From: Serpentinicella alkaliphila
Lineage (GTDB): Bacteria; Bacillota; Clostridia; Peptostreptococcales; Natronincolaceae
DNA length: 64,000 nucleotides
Direction of reading: 5' to 3'
Assembly: GCF_018141405.1 (NCBI RefSeq)
Contig: NZ_CP058648.1
Span: 2,940,502 to 3,004,501, forward strand
Both the position numbers and the translations under genes were made by a program. Shown here piece by piece: positions 27,883 through 37,030 of the stretch. The stretch's first letter is position 1, and every line of letters starts with the position of its first letter. Below the pieces are notes generated by a model that saw only the letters and a program-made list of their open reading frames with translations, was not told where the DNA came from and did not search any database.

Positions 27883-29139
27883 TTACTTTATTTTTTTCAA
27901 AGAATTAATTGCGTCCTGTACTGGTAAAAAATTAGGCATGATTTGTCTCGCTCTATATAGATGCCATTTAGCTTTTTCAAAGCTATTCATTTGTGAATAT
28001 ATTAATCCTAATTGAAACTGGCCATAGCCATTTTCCGGCATTTTATCAGTTAATATTTTTGTATACTTTAGTGAAGCCTTAATATCTTTTAATTGAAAGT
28101 AGTATATCTGTGATAAGTTTAGTAAAGCTACAGAATCAAATGGAGTGTAATTAAGAACTTTCCTAAAATACTTAACTGCTTCCTTATAATTTTTTTTGTC
28201 ATAGTAACAAGTGGCAATACTCAAACAAACATCAGCCTGTAGGTCTTCTAAATTTTCACTCTTTCCTTTTTCATGGGAATTTTTAAAACACTTGATTGCT
28301 TCATCAATATTTTCAAGTTCATAAAAAATATCACCTAGTAGCTTCCAGTAATATGGATTATTCGGTTCATCAGATAATACCTTTCTTAAGTAATCTGTTG
28401 CATACTCAAAGTTACCCATATTAGAAGCAGCAATAATTAAATTACTCATTAAGTATTGGTTTTTCGGACTTTTAAGTAAAGCTTTTTCACATACTTCAAT
28501 TGCATCTGTTTCCATTCCGTTAATTATATAGAAACTACTCATATTTAAATAGGGTTCCATAGATTCTGGACATAGTACAGATTGAATTTTCAAGCATTTA
28601 AGAGCTTTTCCCAAATTCCCCACTTCTTCAAAATAATAAGCTAAGTCTTCTAAAATATAGTATCTCTTATATTTTTTTAGGAAAAAAGGATTGTATTTAA
28701 GAATCAACAATACGCCATTATAAGCAACCTCAACACTGTTATATTCAAAATGATGCTTTATCTCCTGAAAAAAGACCTTCCACATATCCTCAGATAATCT
28801 ATTCTTTAAAATATTATATTTTTTTATCCATGATAGATTTAATTCTTTAATAGACATATTGTTTTGTGGAAAGAAAACATTTTCATTAATACTGTTTTCA
28901 CCATAATTATTTGTTATAGATTTATATAACTCTTTACCTAAAGTATTATTTTGCAGAGATACCTCAGCCCAAAAACCTGGTATATGTTTATAGACAGTTT
29001 TAAGTCTAATAATTTTAATACATTTATTTTCAACAACTATCGTTTTTTTGTCTTTAATAGATTCTAAATTTATATTACAATCAAAATTAAGAAAGCTCTT
29101 TCTCTCATCTGCTGTAGCAAAGAAAATATTAAATGTCAT
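27883..29139 (-). CDS. Tetratricopeptide repeat protein
   Basis: About 418 residues. The N-terminal 150 residues have no known domain; after that come at least six TPR-like helix pairs (for example LKCLKIQSVLCPESMEPYLN, AIEVCEKALLKSPKNQYLMS, YWKLLGDIFYELENIDEAIK, VALLNLSQIYYFQLKDIKAS). TPR proteins act as scaffolds; the partner here is unknown. ATG at 29139 follows GAGAGGAGG and is preferred to an upstream in-frame start at 29193. Divergent from the ComEC-like beta-lactamase gene. No signal peptide, so it is probably cytosolic. Confidence 0.75.
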   Translation of the reverse strand: MTFNIFFATADERKSFLNFDCNINLESIKDKKTIVVENKCIKIIRLKTVYKHIPGFWAEVSLQNNTLGKELYKSITNNYGENSINENVFFPQNNMSIKELNLSWIKKYNILKNRLSEDMWKVFFQEIKHHFEYNSVEVAYNGVLLILKYNPFFLKKYKRYYILEDLAYYFEEVGNLGKALKCLKIQSVLCPESMEPYLNMSSFYIINGMETDAIEVCEKALLKSPKNQYLMSNLIIAASNMGNFEYATDYLRKVLSDEPNNPYYWKLLGDIFYELENIDEAIKCFKNSHEKGKSENLEDLQADVCLSIATCYYDKKNYKEAVKYFRKVLNYTPFDSVALLNLSQIYYFQLKDIKASLKYTKILTDKMPENGYGQFQLGLIYSQMNSFEKAKWHLYRARQIMPNFLPVQDAINSLKKIK

Positions 29140-29249
29140 AATATAACCTCCTCTCGAAAGGGCCATTCGCTTTCTATATAATACTACATTCAAAAATTAT
29201 CATCAATCTAATATTTATTAATATTCTATCATTTTTATGGAGGGAAACA

Positions 29250-30122
29250 ATGAATAATATAAAAAAATATGGCATAATTATATGCACCTTTATACTGTCT
29301 ACTATACTATTATTTAATTTATATAATAATAATGCAGAAAAATTACTTGAAATTCATTTGTTAGATGTGGGACAAGGGGATAGTATTCTAATTGTTACTC
29401 CAAATAAAAAGACTATATTAATTGATGCAGGGGATACAAGTAATGGTCCTAAGGTTTTAGCACACCTGAAAAAAAATAAAATAAAATCCCTAGATGTTCT
29501 AATAGGTACCCATCCTCATAGTGATCATATTGGTGGTTTGCATAAAATAATCGAAAGCACGAACATAGAAAGTTTTTATATACCGCCAGTTGCTCACACA
29601 TCTAAAACTTTCGAAAACATGCTTATCACTGCCAAAAATCATAGTTTAAAAATATCAACTCTGCCTGTTGGCTCAAAGATAGACTTTGATGAGGAAATTA
29701 GTTTGTACTTTCTATCCCCTTTGAAGAATTACGGTGAGGACCTAAATAACTGGAGTATAGTTTTAAAGCTAGACTATTTAGAAAAATCATTTCTTTTTAC
29801 AGGCGACATAGAATATGAGGCAGAACAAGATATTATAAATCATTATGAGCATAGATTTTTACGTTCTCATTTACTAAAGATTGCACATCATGGAAGTAGT
29901 AGCTCCTCATCTCTTTCTTTTTTAAACACTATAAATCCAGATGTAGCTTTAATATCCTGTGGCTATAACAACTCATACAGTCACCCCCATGATGAAGTTA
30001 TGAATCGTCTAAAAAATATGGCTATTAATATTTATAGAACTGATTACAATGGAACAGTCATTATTAAAAGTAATGGGAAAGAGATTTGGTCAAATAATAA
30101 ACCATACTCTTACCCAAATTAA
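29250..30122 (+). CDS. Secreted/anchored MBL hydrolase resembling the ComEC C-terminal domain
   Basis: A 290-residue protein: signal-anchor (residues 7-24), then the whole ComEC-type metallo-beta-lactamase domain in order: LLDVGQGDSILI, ILIDAGD, THPHSDHIGGL, LFTGDIE, LKIAHHGSSSS and a final SHPHDEVMNRL. In ComEC this domain lies outside the membrane and is proposed to degrade one DNA strand. Here the domain is a separate protein 2.7 kb from, and on the opposite strand to, a ComEC that lacks it. Related stand-alone proteins also exist with unknown roles, so the link to DNA uptake is inference. GGAGGG ribosome site. Confidence 0.82.
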   Translation: MNNIKKYGIIICTFILSTILLFNLYNNNAEKLLEIHLLDVGQGDSILIVTPNKKTILIDAGDTSNGPKVLAHLKKNKIKSLDVLIGTHPHSDHIGGLHKIIESTNIESFYIPPVAHTSKTFENMLITAKNHSLKISTLPVGSKIDFDEEISLYFLSPLKNYGEDLNNWSIVLKLDYLEKSFLFTGDIEYEAEQDIINHYEHRFLRSHLLKIAHHGSSSSSSLSFLNTINPDVALISCGYNNSYSHPHDEVMNRLKNMAINIYRTDYNGTVIIKSNGKEIWSNNKPYSYPN

Positions 30123-30130
30123 CAGAATAA

Positions 30131-32290
30131 CTACTTTGGTTTTTTGAAGCTTAAAATTTCCTTCCTATCTATACTAGTAGTCTTGTATAACTCAAATACT
30201 AAATTGTCTATGTTAGACTCCATATTCTCTTTTGAAGTACTATCAATATTAGAATTCAGTAACTCTTTTACATAGTTTTCCAACAAACTTATTTTGTTTT
30301 TATCCTTCGTATATACTATTGGTAGTTCTTTAAGCGGAGTTGCATATAATTCCAAATATTTTCCCTTTCTCTTTCCTCTATTAAATAGGTAGTAATACAT
30401 TAATGAGGAATTTAAAATGCCAAGTATATATATAAGTGAAACATCACTAGTCTTTTTAGTAATATAGTACACATCTGCACTGGCATATAAAGGCTCCATA
30501 GAATATGCAAATGAGTTATCTAAAGAACGTTGTGGTGAAACAATCTTTTCTTCTTCGAATATATTAATATTTCTAGGCCACTGCAAGGCATACCATTTTC
30601 TAGTACCCTTTTGTACTTCTCTTCTCTTTAATAATATAGTTTTGTATTTACTTAGGTGTGCTATTAAATGGGGATATTCTTCTTCCGTACTTAAGCTATC
30701 ATCATCAATATATAAAATAAATAAATCATCTTTTTCTATAGTTAAATATTTTTTTATTTGACTATTTTTATAAAAAGGCTTAATAAATTTTATATACTTA
30801 TCTTTTAATAAGTTTAATTCTTCAAGTTCTTCTCTAGTAAGTACAAATATGCCTTTACCAGTCTTAGAATCTTTATCAGCACCACTAACGATACCTTGAT
30901 TAACATTACATAATTCCCGTAAAAGAAAGTTACTGTTATCTTCTATTTTATTTAACAGTCCTAGCTCATTATCACATTGTATTAATATATGACCTCTGTT
31001 TGTATATAGCTCCCTATTATTTAAAACTTTATATTCTCTATTATCCTTTCTTTCGATTGTATCCTTTAAGTAGGTGTCAAAATTATTAAGTTTAAAATTT
31101 TCATCTTTTAACGAAAAAAGTTTTACCTGTTTCTGTAGTTTACTTTTATTTGCAATGTAAATTAAATTATGTTGTCCCTTTGCATTCTGAAAAATATTTA
31201 TTTCATCAAAGTTTATTAGCCAAGTAAATTGAAAATTATCCTTCATAAATTCTCTTAACTTTTTACCACTATCAGCAGTTACAAAATAATTAGTTGTTAT
31301 GTATCCTAATACGCCCTTATCTTTTAAAATTTCTGCCGCTTTATAAATAAAGAAATAGAAATAGTCCATTCCCTTTTCATAGTATTTAATCCCAAATTCC
31401 TCATTGCGAATGGATTCAAATATTGCTCTATTACCCTTTTCACCAATATAAGGGGGATTACCTAGTACTATATCATACTTTACTTCTGAATTTAAATATA
31501 ACGCATTGCCTGTAGTAATGTTTAACTCCACCTCTAAACTTGTACCCATTAATAATAGAAGTTTACAAATATCAACAGAGGCCCTTTGAATGTCAATTCC
31601 AAATATATTGTTAGACAAAATTGAGCTTATTAAATCTTCCCTTTCGTAGGGTATACCTAAATAATCATAGCAAATAGTAAGCATATTATATATTTGTCCT
31701 ACTGCTTCTCTAAGGAAAACTCCACCCCCACAGGCGATATCAATTATTTTAATTTGTTCAAGAGTACTTATTACATTCATAACATCTTCTATATGTATAC
31801 TAAGGTTTTTATTGTCTAAAAAGCTTTCTATTGGTATATTTATCTCATTTAACTGAGATTTTAAATATTCAATAATAGACTTCTTTGTAATAAATTTTAC
31901 AATAGGGATAGGAGTATAATATGATCCTGTCTTATTTTTTATTTCTTCCTGTAAAAAAGACTCGTATACTTCTTCCATATCCTTCAAGGAGATATTGCAA
32001 TGTATGTAATCTTTAAAATTGAAAGAGAGTTTCCTTAAGATTGTTTCATGTATATTTTTATAATACTCATCATCTATAGATTCAAAAACACTTAAATAGC
32101 CACTAAAATTACGACTATTATTAAGAAAGTATATGAACTCAAATTTATCACAACAAACTTTTTTATCAATATTTTTATACATATAAAGATTCAAATATAT
32201 CCATATAAGAGAATCTACTTTAGTTAGACCATATTGTCCAACTAGTTTATCAGTTAAGTCATTACATGAATCTTTAAAAACATTTACCAT
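30131..32290 (-). CDS. Solitary type IIG-like N6-adenine DNA methyltransferase (CamA-like architecture)
   Basis: A 719-residue protein. Family hallmarks: TGSYYTP at 121-127, SAM motif I DIACGGG at 184-190, catalytic GNPPY at 277-281, and a C-terminal TaqI-type target-recognition region (RKWYALQWPRN; ASADVYYITKK; LNSSLMYYYLFNRGKRKGKY). From memory the overall plan resembles the Clostridioides difficile orphan methyltransferase CamA, which influences sporulation; the N-terminal 115 residues are extra. I see no PD-ExK motif in the N-terminus and no restriction gene beside it, so it is probably a solitary modification enzyme. The recognition sequence cannot be predicted. Convergent with the MBL gene. 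Confidence 0.82.
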   Translation of the reverse strand: MVNVFKDSCNDLTDKLVGQYGLTKVDSLIWIYLNLYMYKNIDKKVCCDKFEFIYFLNNSRNFSGYLSVFESIDDEYYKNIHETILRKLSFNFKDYIHCNISLKDMEEVYESFLQEEIKNKTGSYYTPIPIVKFITKKSIIEYLKSQLNEINIPIESFLDNKNLSIHIEDVMNVISTLEQIKIIDIACGGGVFLREAVGQIYNMLTICYDYLGIPYEREDLISSILSNNIFGIDIQRASVDICKLLLLMGTSLEVELNITTGNALYLNSEVKYDIVLGNPPYIGEKGNRAIFESIRNEEFGIKYYEKGMDYFYFFIYKAAEILKDKGVLGYITTNYFVTADSGKKLREFMKDNFQFTWLINFDEINIFQNAKGQHNLIYIANKSKLQKQVKLFSLKDENFKLNNFDTYLKDTIERKDNREYKVLNNRELYTNRGHILIQCDNELGLLNKIEDNSNFLLRELCNVNQGIVSGADKDSKTGKGIFVLTREELEELNLLKDKYIKFIKPFYKNSQIKKYLTIEKDDLFILYIDDDSLSTEEEYPHLIAHLSKYKTILLKRREVQKGTRKWYALQWPRNINIFEEEKIVSPQRSLDNSFAYSMEPLYASADVYYITKKTSDVSLIYILGILNSSLMYYYLFNRGKRKGKYLELYATPLKELPIVYTKDKNKISLLENYVKELLNSNIDSTSKENMESNIDNLVFELYKTTSIDRKEILSFKKPK

Positions 32291-32349
32291 TACTTACCTC
32301 CTATCAAACCATAATACTTTCTTAATTATACTATTTGGCATATAATAGT

Positions 32350-32378
32350 CAACAAAATAAGCCCTAGTAATTAGGGGC
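32350..32378 (-). terminator. Possible terminator overlapping the end of histidine kinase 1
   Basis: CCCTA / TAGGG stem spanning the stop codon, followed on the minus strand by CTTATTTTG. The stem is short, so this is a weak call. Confidence 0.35.
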
Positions 32379-34232
32379 ATTTACTAATTTCAAGTAGATA
32401 TCAGAGAATTCAATATTAATTCTTTCAATATTAGGGAAGGACTTTTCCTCTGTTTGACTCTCAGTGTTCTCTATAGTTATTAAAGGTAATTCAACAATAA
32501 ACTCACTGCCTTTACCTTCAATACTAAATACTTTGACACTTCCACCATGAAGATCTACAAGTGACTTCACCAACGAAAGTCCAATACCACTCCCTTCTGC
32601 CTTTCTATGGGAGGAGATACCTACTTGGGTAAAATAACTAAATATAGCTTCAAGCATATTCTCAGGTATACCTATTCCAGAGTCTTTTACAGATATATCT
32701 ACTTTGTCTTCTTTAGCTAAAACAGTTACTTCAACTCTACCACCTGGATTTGTAAATTTTATTGCATTTGAAATAAGATTAAGTAAAATTCTCTCTATTT
32801 TATCTGGATCCACAGCGATAATTATCTCTTCCTCATTAGTATCAAATATTATTTCAATATTTTTTAATTCTACATAATCAGAAACCGATAACGTTATATC
32901 CTCTACTAGCTCAACAATATTACAATTGACAGGATTAATTTTAAACTGATTGGATTCAATTTTATTTATATCTATAAGATTATTGATAAGCCTTAACAAT
33001 CTGTAACTATTTTGTTTTTGCATTTTCAAATATTTATTCCTTGAATACCTATCTAAATCCTCTGTCTTTTCCATTAATTGCACAGCTCCTAAAATAATAT
33101 TTATTGGAGTTTTAAGTTCATGAGAAACCGTTGAAAAAAATTTGGTCTTTACTGTAGTAATTTCATCTCTCTGTGTAATTTGATTATTAATCTCTTTAGT
33201 CATTTTGTTAAATGCTTCACTAGTTGATGCTAGTTCATCTCTAAAGTTAGTCTTTACAGTTAAATTACCTTTAGATATTTCCTCAACCGCATCTTTTAAA
33301 AGTTCAATCGAGCTTGAGTATTTATTTGCAATAACTATAGCTATAAGGACCGAAATATATAGAGTAAGTAAAAATATCACTACTTCAAACTTTAGAAATT
33401 TAATAAGATCACTAATTATTTCACCTGCAGGAACACTATAAAAACTCCCCCAACCAATATCTTCAATAGGTTGAACTGATCCTAAACGGTTACCATTATC
33501 AAACTTCGAATAAAATTTACTACTAGAACCAGCTTTCCCTTCAATAGCTTCTCTTAAAAGAGAGTTGCTATCAATAAGTCTTTCGTTAAAAGACATATTA
33601 TTTGTTTCTCCTGAGTTATAAACAAGTCTACCGGAGTTGTCAACTATTCCGAACATTGTTGTTTCAGTGACTTCAATTCCAAAGATAGAATTTAGACTAG
33701 ATATATCAACAATTCCAAGTAGTATCCCCTTTAGCTCGTTATCACTATAGACTGCTGTGGCAATATGGAATACTAAGCTATCATCTAAAATACTTTCTCT
33801 TAAATTAGATACCACGTTCTTTTCCCCACTAATAACACGCTCGAAGAACTCCATTTGCTCGACACTTACTCCAATTGCAGCTTCATTAGAGCTTGCTAGT
33901 GTTATTCCATCTGGGCTTATCCACGAGTACCCCTTTAATTGTTTAACATAATGTATATCAGCTAAATATCTATCAATATCTTCATTAGTCCAATGATCAT
34001 TAATAACAATATAAGTGCCAATTGCATTTTGCTTTACCCAATTTTCCTCAATATAGTTCATAAATGTTAGTCCTACTGTTTTAGCATGTTTTTGGCTTAA
34101 AAGCAATTCATCTTGTATGGTCAAATTATATCTATGTTTAAGGCCTCCCAAATGTACAATTGTTAATGGCATTAATGTTATTAATACCAATAAAATTAAT
34201 CTCTGTTTTAATGTTGAAGTAAACTTAAACAA
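32364..34232 (-). CDS. Membrane sensor histidine kinase (dCache-HAMP-HisKA-HATPase), copy 1
   Basis: A 622-residue kinase: membrane helix 1 (residues 11-29), extracellular double-Cache type sensor (about 30-270, with YSWISPDGITLASS), helix 2 (about 283-303), HAMP (about 304-355), HisKA with phospho-acceptor His371 in VSHELKTP, and HATPase with N box (NLISNAIKF), DSGIGIP and GSGIGLSLVK. The start is TTG seven bases after AGGGGG. It is a clear paralogue of the kinase at 34910-36787 and of the pseudogene between them. No response regulator is adjacent, so partner and signal are unknown. Cache domains usually bind small metabolites. Confidence 0.92.
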   Translation of the reverse strand: MFKFTSTLKQRLILLVLITLMPLTIVHLGGLKHRYNLTIQDELLLSQKHAKTVGLTFMNYIEENWVKQNAIGTYIVINDHWTNEDIDRYLADIHYVKQLKGYSWISPDGITLASSNEAAIGVSVEQMEFFERVISGEKNVVSNLRESILDDSLVFHIATAVYSDNELKGILLGIVDISSLNSIFGIEVTETTMFGIVDNSGRLVYNSGETNNMSFNERLIDSNSLLREAIEGKAGSSSKFYSKFDNGNRLGSVQPIEDIGWGSFYSVPAGEIISDLIKFLKFEVVIFLLTLYISVLIAIVIANKYSSSIELLKDAVEEISKGNLTVKTNFRDELASTSEAFNKMTKEINNQITQRDEITTVKTKFFSTVSHELKTPINIILGAVQLMEKTEDLDRYSRNKYLKMQKQNSYRLLRLINNLIDINKIESNQFKINPVNCNIVELVEDITLSVSDYVELKNIEIIFDTNEEEIIIAVDPDKIERILLNLISNAIKFTNPGGRVEVTVLAKEDKVDISVKDSGIGIPENMLEAIFSYFTQVGISSHRKAEGSGIGLSLVKSLVDLHGGSVKVFSIEGKGSEFIVELPLITIENTESQTEEKSFPNIERINIEFSDIYLKLVNAPNY

Positions 34233-34356
34233 CTCTATACCCCCTAGTTACAAAGTCTCAGTTATTAATTAGTAAAATATGTTAATTTATTATTCTGCTC
34301 TAAAGTACAAAATCCTTCTTTTTTTAATCGAGTCTTCACTCACTTGACTTATAATG

Positions 34357-34380
34357 AAAAAAAAGAATGGTCAACCATTC
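34357..34380 (-). terminator. Terminator after the kinase pseudogene
   Basis: GAATGGT / ACCATTC with a two-base centre; on the minus strand it is followed by eight T. It sits 10 bases after the pseudogene stop. Confidence 0.8.
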
Positions 34381-34390
34381 CTTCTATAAT

Positions 34391-34907
34391 TTATTTAATT
34401 ACGTAGATATCAGATATCTCTTCAATGGCTTCACTTATGTCATTAGTTAAAACCACTGGAAGTTCAATAATAAATTCACTACCTTCCCCAAGGGTGCTAT
34501 TTACTCTAATAGTTCCCTCATGCATTTCTACAAGACTCTTCACCATCGAAAGACCAATTCCACTACCCTCAACTTTTCTATGGAAGGAATTATCTCAACC
34601 TGAGTACCCTTCGATACCTCTTCCACCACATCTTTTAGCTGATCGAAAAAATTTGAATATCTATTACCAATTTCAATTGCAAAACATATTGATAATATTA
34701 ATGTAATTATTAATATCATAATGTGCTGATTCGCATTTAATGAAACCTTGTCAAATACATCTTCTGAAGAAACACCATAAAAACTAACACAATTGATATC
34801 ATTAATAAGGCAAACTGCTCCTAATCTCCCACCATAATCATATTGTAATGGGTTATTATTGCATTCTGTTATCCCACCATTTAATATAGCTAATTTAGGA
34901 GAATTAT
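34391..34907 (-). pseudogene. Remnant of a third dCache histidine kinase
   Basis: The minus strand still encodes, in order, the end of a Cache domain (YDYGGRLGAVCLINDINCVS), a second membrane helix, a HAMP start (IGNRYSNFFDQLKDVVEEVSKG) and then, after a junction at about 34589, the final part of a HATPase (HRKVEGSGIGLSMVKSLVEM; GEGSEFIIELPVV) ending at a TAA. Compared with the flanking kinases, the rest of HAMP, all of HisKA and the N and G1 boxes are missing. At the junction the frame shifts after TQVE, so a kinase cannot be made. The 5' end is cut off at the stop of the upstream kinase. It is a tandem duplicate decayed by an internal deletion. Confidence 0.88.
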
Positions 34908-34909
34908 TA

Positions 34910-36787
34910 TCAAGAATTAGGAGTCTTTTCTACTTTCAAATATATATCTGAAAATTCAATATTTATTCTCTCAACATTAGTAAAAGAAGTATGCTCTATC
35001 GTATCACTAGAATTGTCTAATAATATTACTGGTAATTCTATAATAAATTCACTACCTTCACCTACTGTACTCTCAACCCTTACAGTTCCACCATGCATAT
35101 CAACTAAAGACTTAACTAATGCCAAACCAATTCCACTGCCCTCAGCTTTTCTATGGAGGGAGTCGTCAACCTGAGTAAAGTATTGAAATATTGACTCCTG
35201 CATATGTTCGGGTATTCCAATACCAGTATCCTTCACAGAAATTTGAACCTTATCTTCCTTATCATATATAATGACTTCTATCTTCCCACCTGAATCTGTA
35301 AACTTTATGGAATTTGATATAAGATTCAATATCATTCTCTCTATCTTATCTGGGTCAACAGCCATTATTTTTTCTTCTACCTCAGTATCAAAAACTATTT
35401 CAATATTTTTAAGTTCTGTATATTCGACTACAGATGTGGTTATATCTTCAACTAGACTGATTATATCATAATTAACTGGCTTAATTTTAAATTGATTGTT
35501 CTCAATCTTATTTATATCTATTAGATTATTTATAAGTCTAAGTAATCTATAACTATTTTGTTTTTGCATTTTTATATACTTTTGTATAGATGCCTTACTA
35601 ATGTCTTCCATTTTATCCATGAGCTGAACAGCACCTAATATTATATTAATTGGTGTTTTAAGTTCGTGGGAAACTGTTGAAAAGAAATTAGTTTTTAACA
35701 TAACAACTTCATCTCTTTGACTTATCTGATTGTTAATCTCCCTCGTCATGCGATTAAATGCTTCGTTTGTAGCTGAAATTTCATCGCTACCAGTAAAATT
35801 TGTCTCGAAGGAGAGGTTCCCTTTACTAATCTCGTCTGCCGCATCTTTTAATCTCTCCAATGAACTTGTATATTTATTCCCTACGAATAGAGCTATTAAA
35901 ATAGAGAAAAGGGATGTTAAAAATAACACAGCTATATCTCTTCTAGCATACCTCATTAAGCTGCTTAATACCTCTGCTGAGGATATACTATAATAGCTTA
36001 ACCATCCGATATCTTCGATTAAAGTAGCGGCTCCAAGCCTATTAGTTGAATCAAATTGAGAAGGATAATTGAACTTTACGTTTTTTTCTGAAAATGCTTT
36101 AAATAAGCGAGATTCTGTTTCTATTTTTCTTTCGCTTAAGGGAATATTAGGTTCTTTGTGCCTATGTACTAGCATTCCTGCTTTATCAATTAAACCGTAT
36201 TTCACAGACCTACCAGTATATTGAATATTTAAAATTTCACTCAAGGCTTCTACATCCAGTATTCCTAACATTATACCTTTTAACTCACCATCAGCATATA
36301 TTCCTCTTGCAATATGTATAATTAAATTATTATCATTAATTATATCCTCTCTTAAATTTGAAACTACTTTTTGTTCTCCACTTAGTATTCTCCTGTAAAA
36401 TTCCATACCCCTAGCATTTACATTAACAATCTCCTCATTAGAGCTAGCTAAAACTATACCATCAGGACTAATCCAGGAATACCTTTTTAAGTTCTGCTTA
36501 CCAGAAAGCACATTATTAATATATTTATCAATGTCCTCTCTCTTCCACTCTGGGTTGGCTATTATTGCCATCCCAATCGCATATTGCTGAGACCAATTCT
36601 CTTCAAGATAATTCATAAAGGTTAATTCTACTGTCTGGGCAATGCTGAGGCTTGATTCTAATTCCTCTTCTATTCTTTCGCTGTATTGACTCATAATTCC
36701 TATAAGCTGTAATAATATCAATGGTATAAGTGCAATTAAAACAAGTAAAACCATTCTTCTTTTTATAGTCATTTTGAATTTTGTCAA
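34910..36787 (-). CDS. Membrane sensor histidine kinase (dCache-HAMP-HisKA-HATPase), copy 2
   Basis: About 625 residues with the same layout as the kinase at 32364-34232: helix 1, double-Cache sensor (RYSWISPDGIVLASSNEE), helix 2, HAMP, HisKA (STVSHELKTPINIILGAVQL) and HATPase (GSGIGLALVKSLVDMHGGTV). The two share long identical runs in the kinase core but differ more in the sensor, which suggests different ligands. ATG codons at 36793 and nearby lie too close to GGAGG; the TTG at 36787 is eight bases from it and aligns with the TTG start of copy 1. No neighbouring response regulator. Confidence 0.92.
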   Translation of the reverse strand: MTKFKMTIKRRMVLLVLIALIPLILLQLIGIMSQYSERIEEELESSLSIAQTVELTFMNYLEENWSQQYAIGMAIIANPEWKREDIDKYINNVLSGKQNLKRYSWISPDGIVLASSNEEIVNVNARGMEFYRRILSGEQKVVSNLREDIINDNNLIIHIARGIYADGELKGIMLGILDVEALSEILNIQYTGRSVKYGLIDKAGMLVHRHKEPNIPLSERKIETESRLFKAFSEKNVKFNYPSQFDSTNRLGAATLIEDIGWLSYYSISSAEVLSSLMRYARRDIAVLFLTSLFSILIALFVGNKYTSSLERLKDAADEISKGNLSFETNFTGSDEISATNEAFNRMTREINNQISQRDEVVMLKTNFFSTVSHELKTPINIILGAVQLMDKMEDISKASIQKYIKMQKQNSYRLLRLINNLIDINKIENNQFKIKPVNYDIISLVEDITTSVVEYTELKNIEIVFDTEVEEKIMAVDPDKIERMILNLISNSIKFTDSGGKIEVIIYDKEDKVQISVKDTGIGIPEHMQESIFQYFTQVDDSLHRKAEGSGIGLALVKSLVDMHGGTVRVESTVGEGSEFIIELPVILLDNSSDTIEHTSFTNVERINIEFSDIYLKVEKTPNS

Positions 36788-36956
36788 TTTCATTGCCTCC
36801 AAACATTTATTAGTATTACTTAAAAAAAAAAGACTTAACTAAAGCCTTAAGAAGATGGATTCGAAAAGTCATTTTATACATTTAATTCTAATTTATTATA
36901 GTTAAAATTCCTATAACATTCAAGTGTCAATATCTCATTTATAGTATTACTTACAG

Positions 36957-37001
36957 AAAAAAAGATGGTTATTGTCATTTTGAACAATACCATCCTTTTT
37001 T
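36957..37001 (-). terminator. Terminator after the UPF0210 gene
   Basis: GATGGTTATTGT and ACAATA-CCATC pair with one bulge; runs of A and T flank both sides. It follows the 37031-38404 gene on the minus strand. Confidence 0.85.
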
Positions 37002-37030
37002 TAAAATTAATTTATAACCTTTTTAGTTTA

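Noticed and set aside
30122-32364. Defence island around the methyltransferase
   Set aside because: No restriction, BREX, DISARM or other defence gene is adjacent; the neighbours are an MBL protein and sensor kinases.
34425-34706. Plus-strand open frame of 93 codons
   Set aside because: It is opposite the kinase pseudogene, whose minus-strand remnants are clearly homologous to the flanking kinases.
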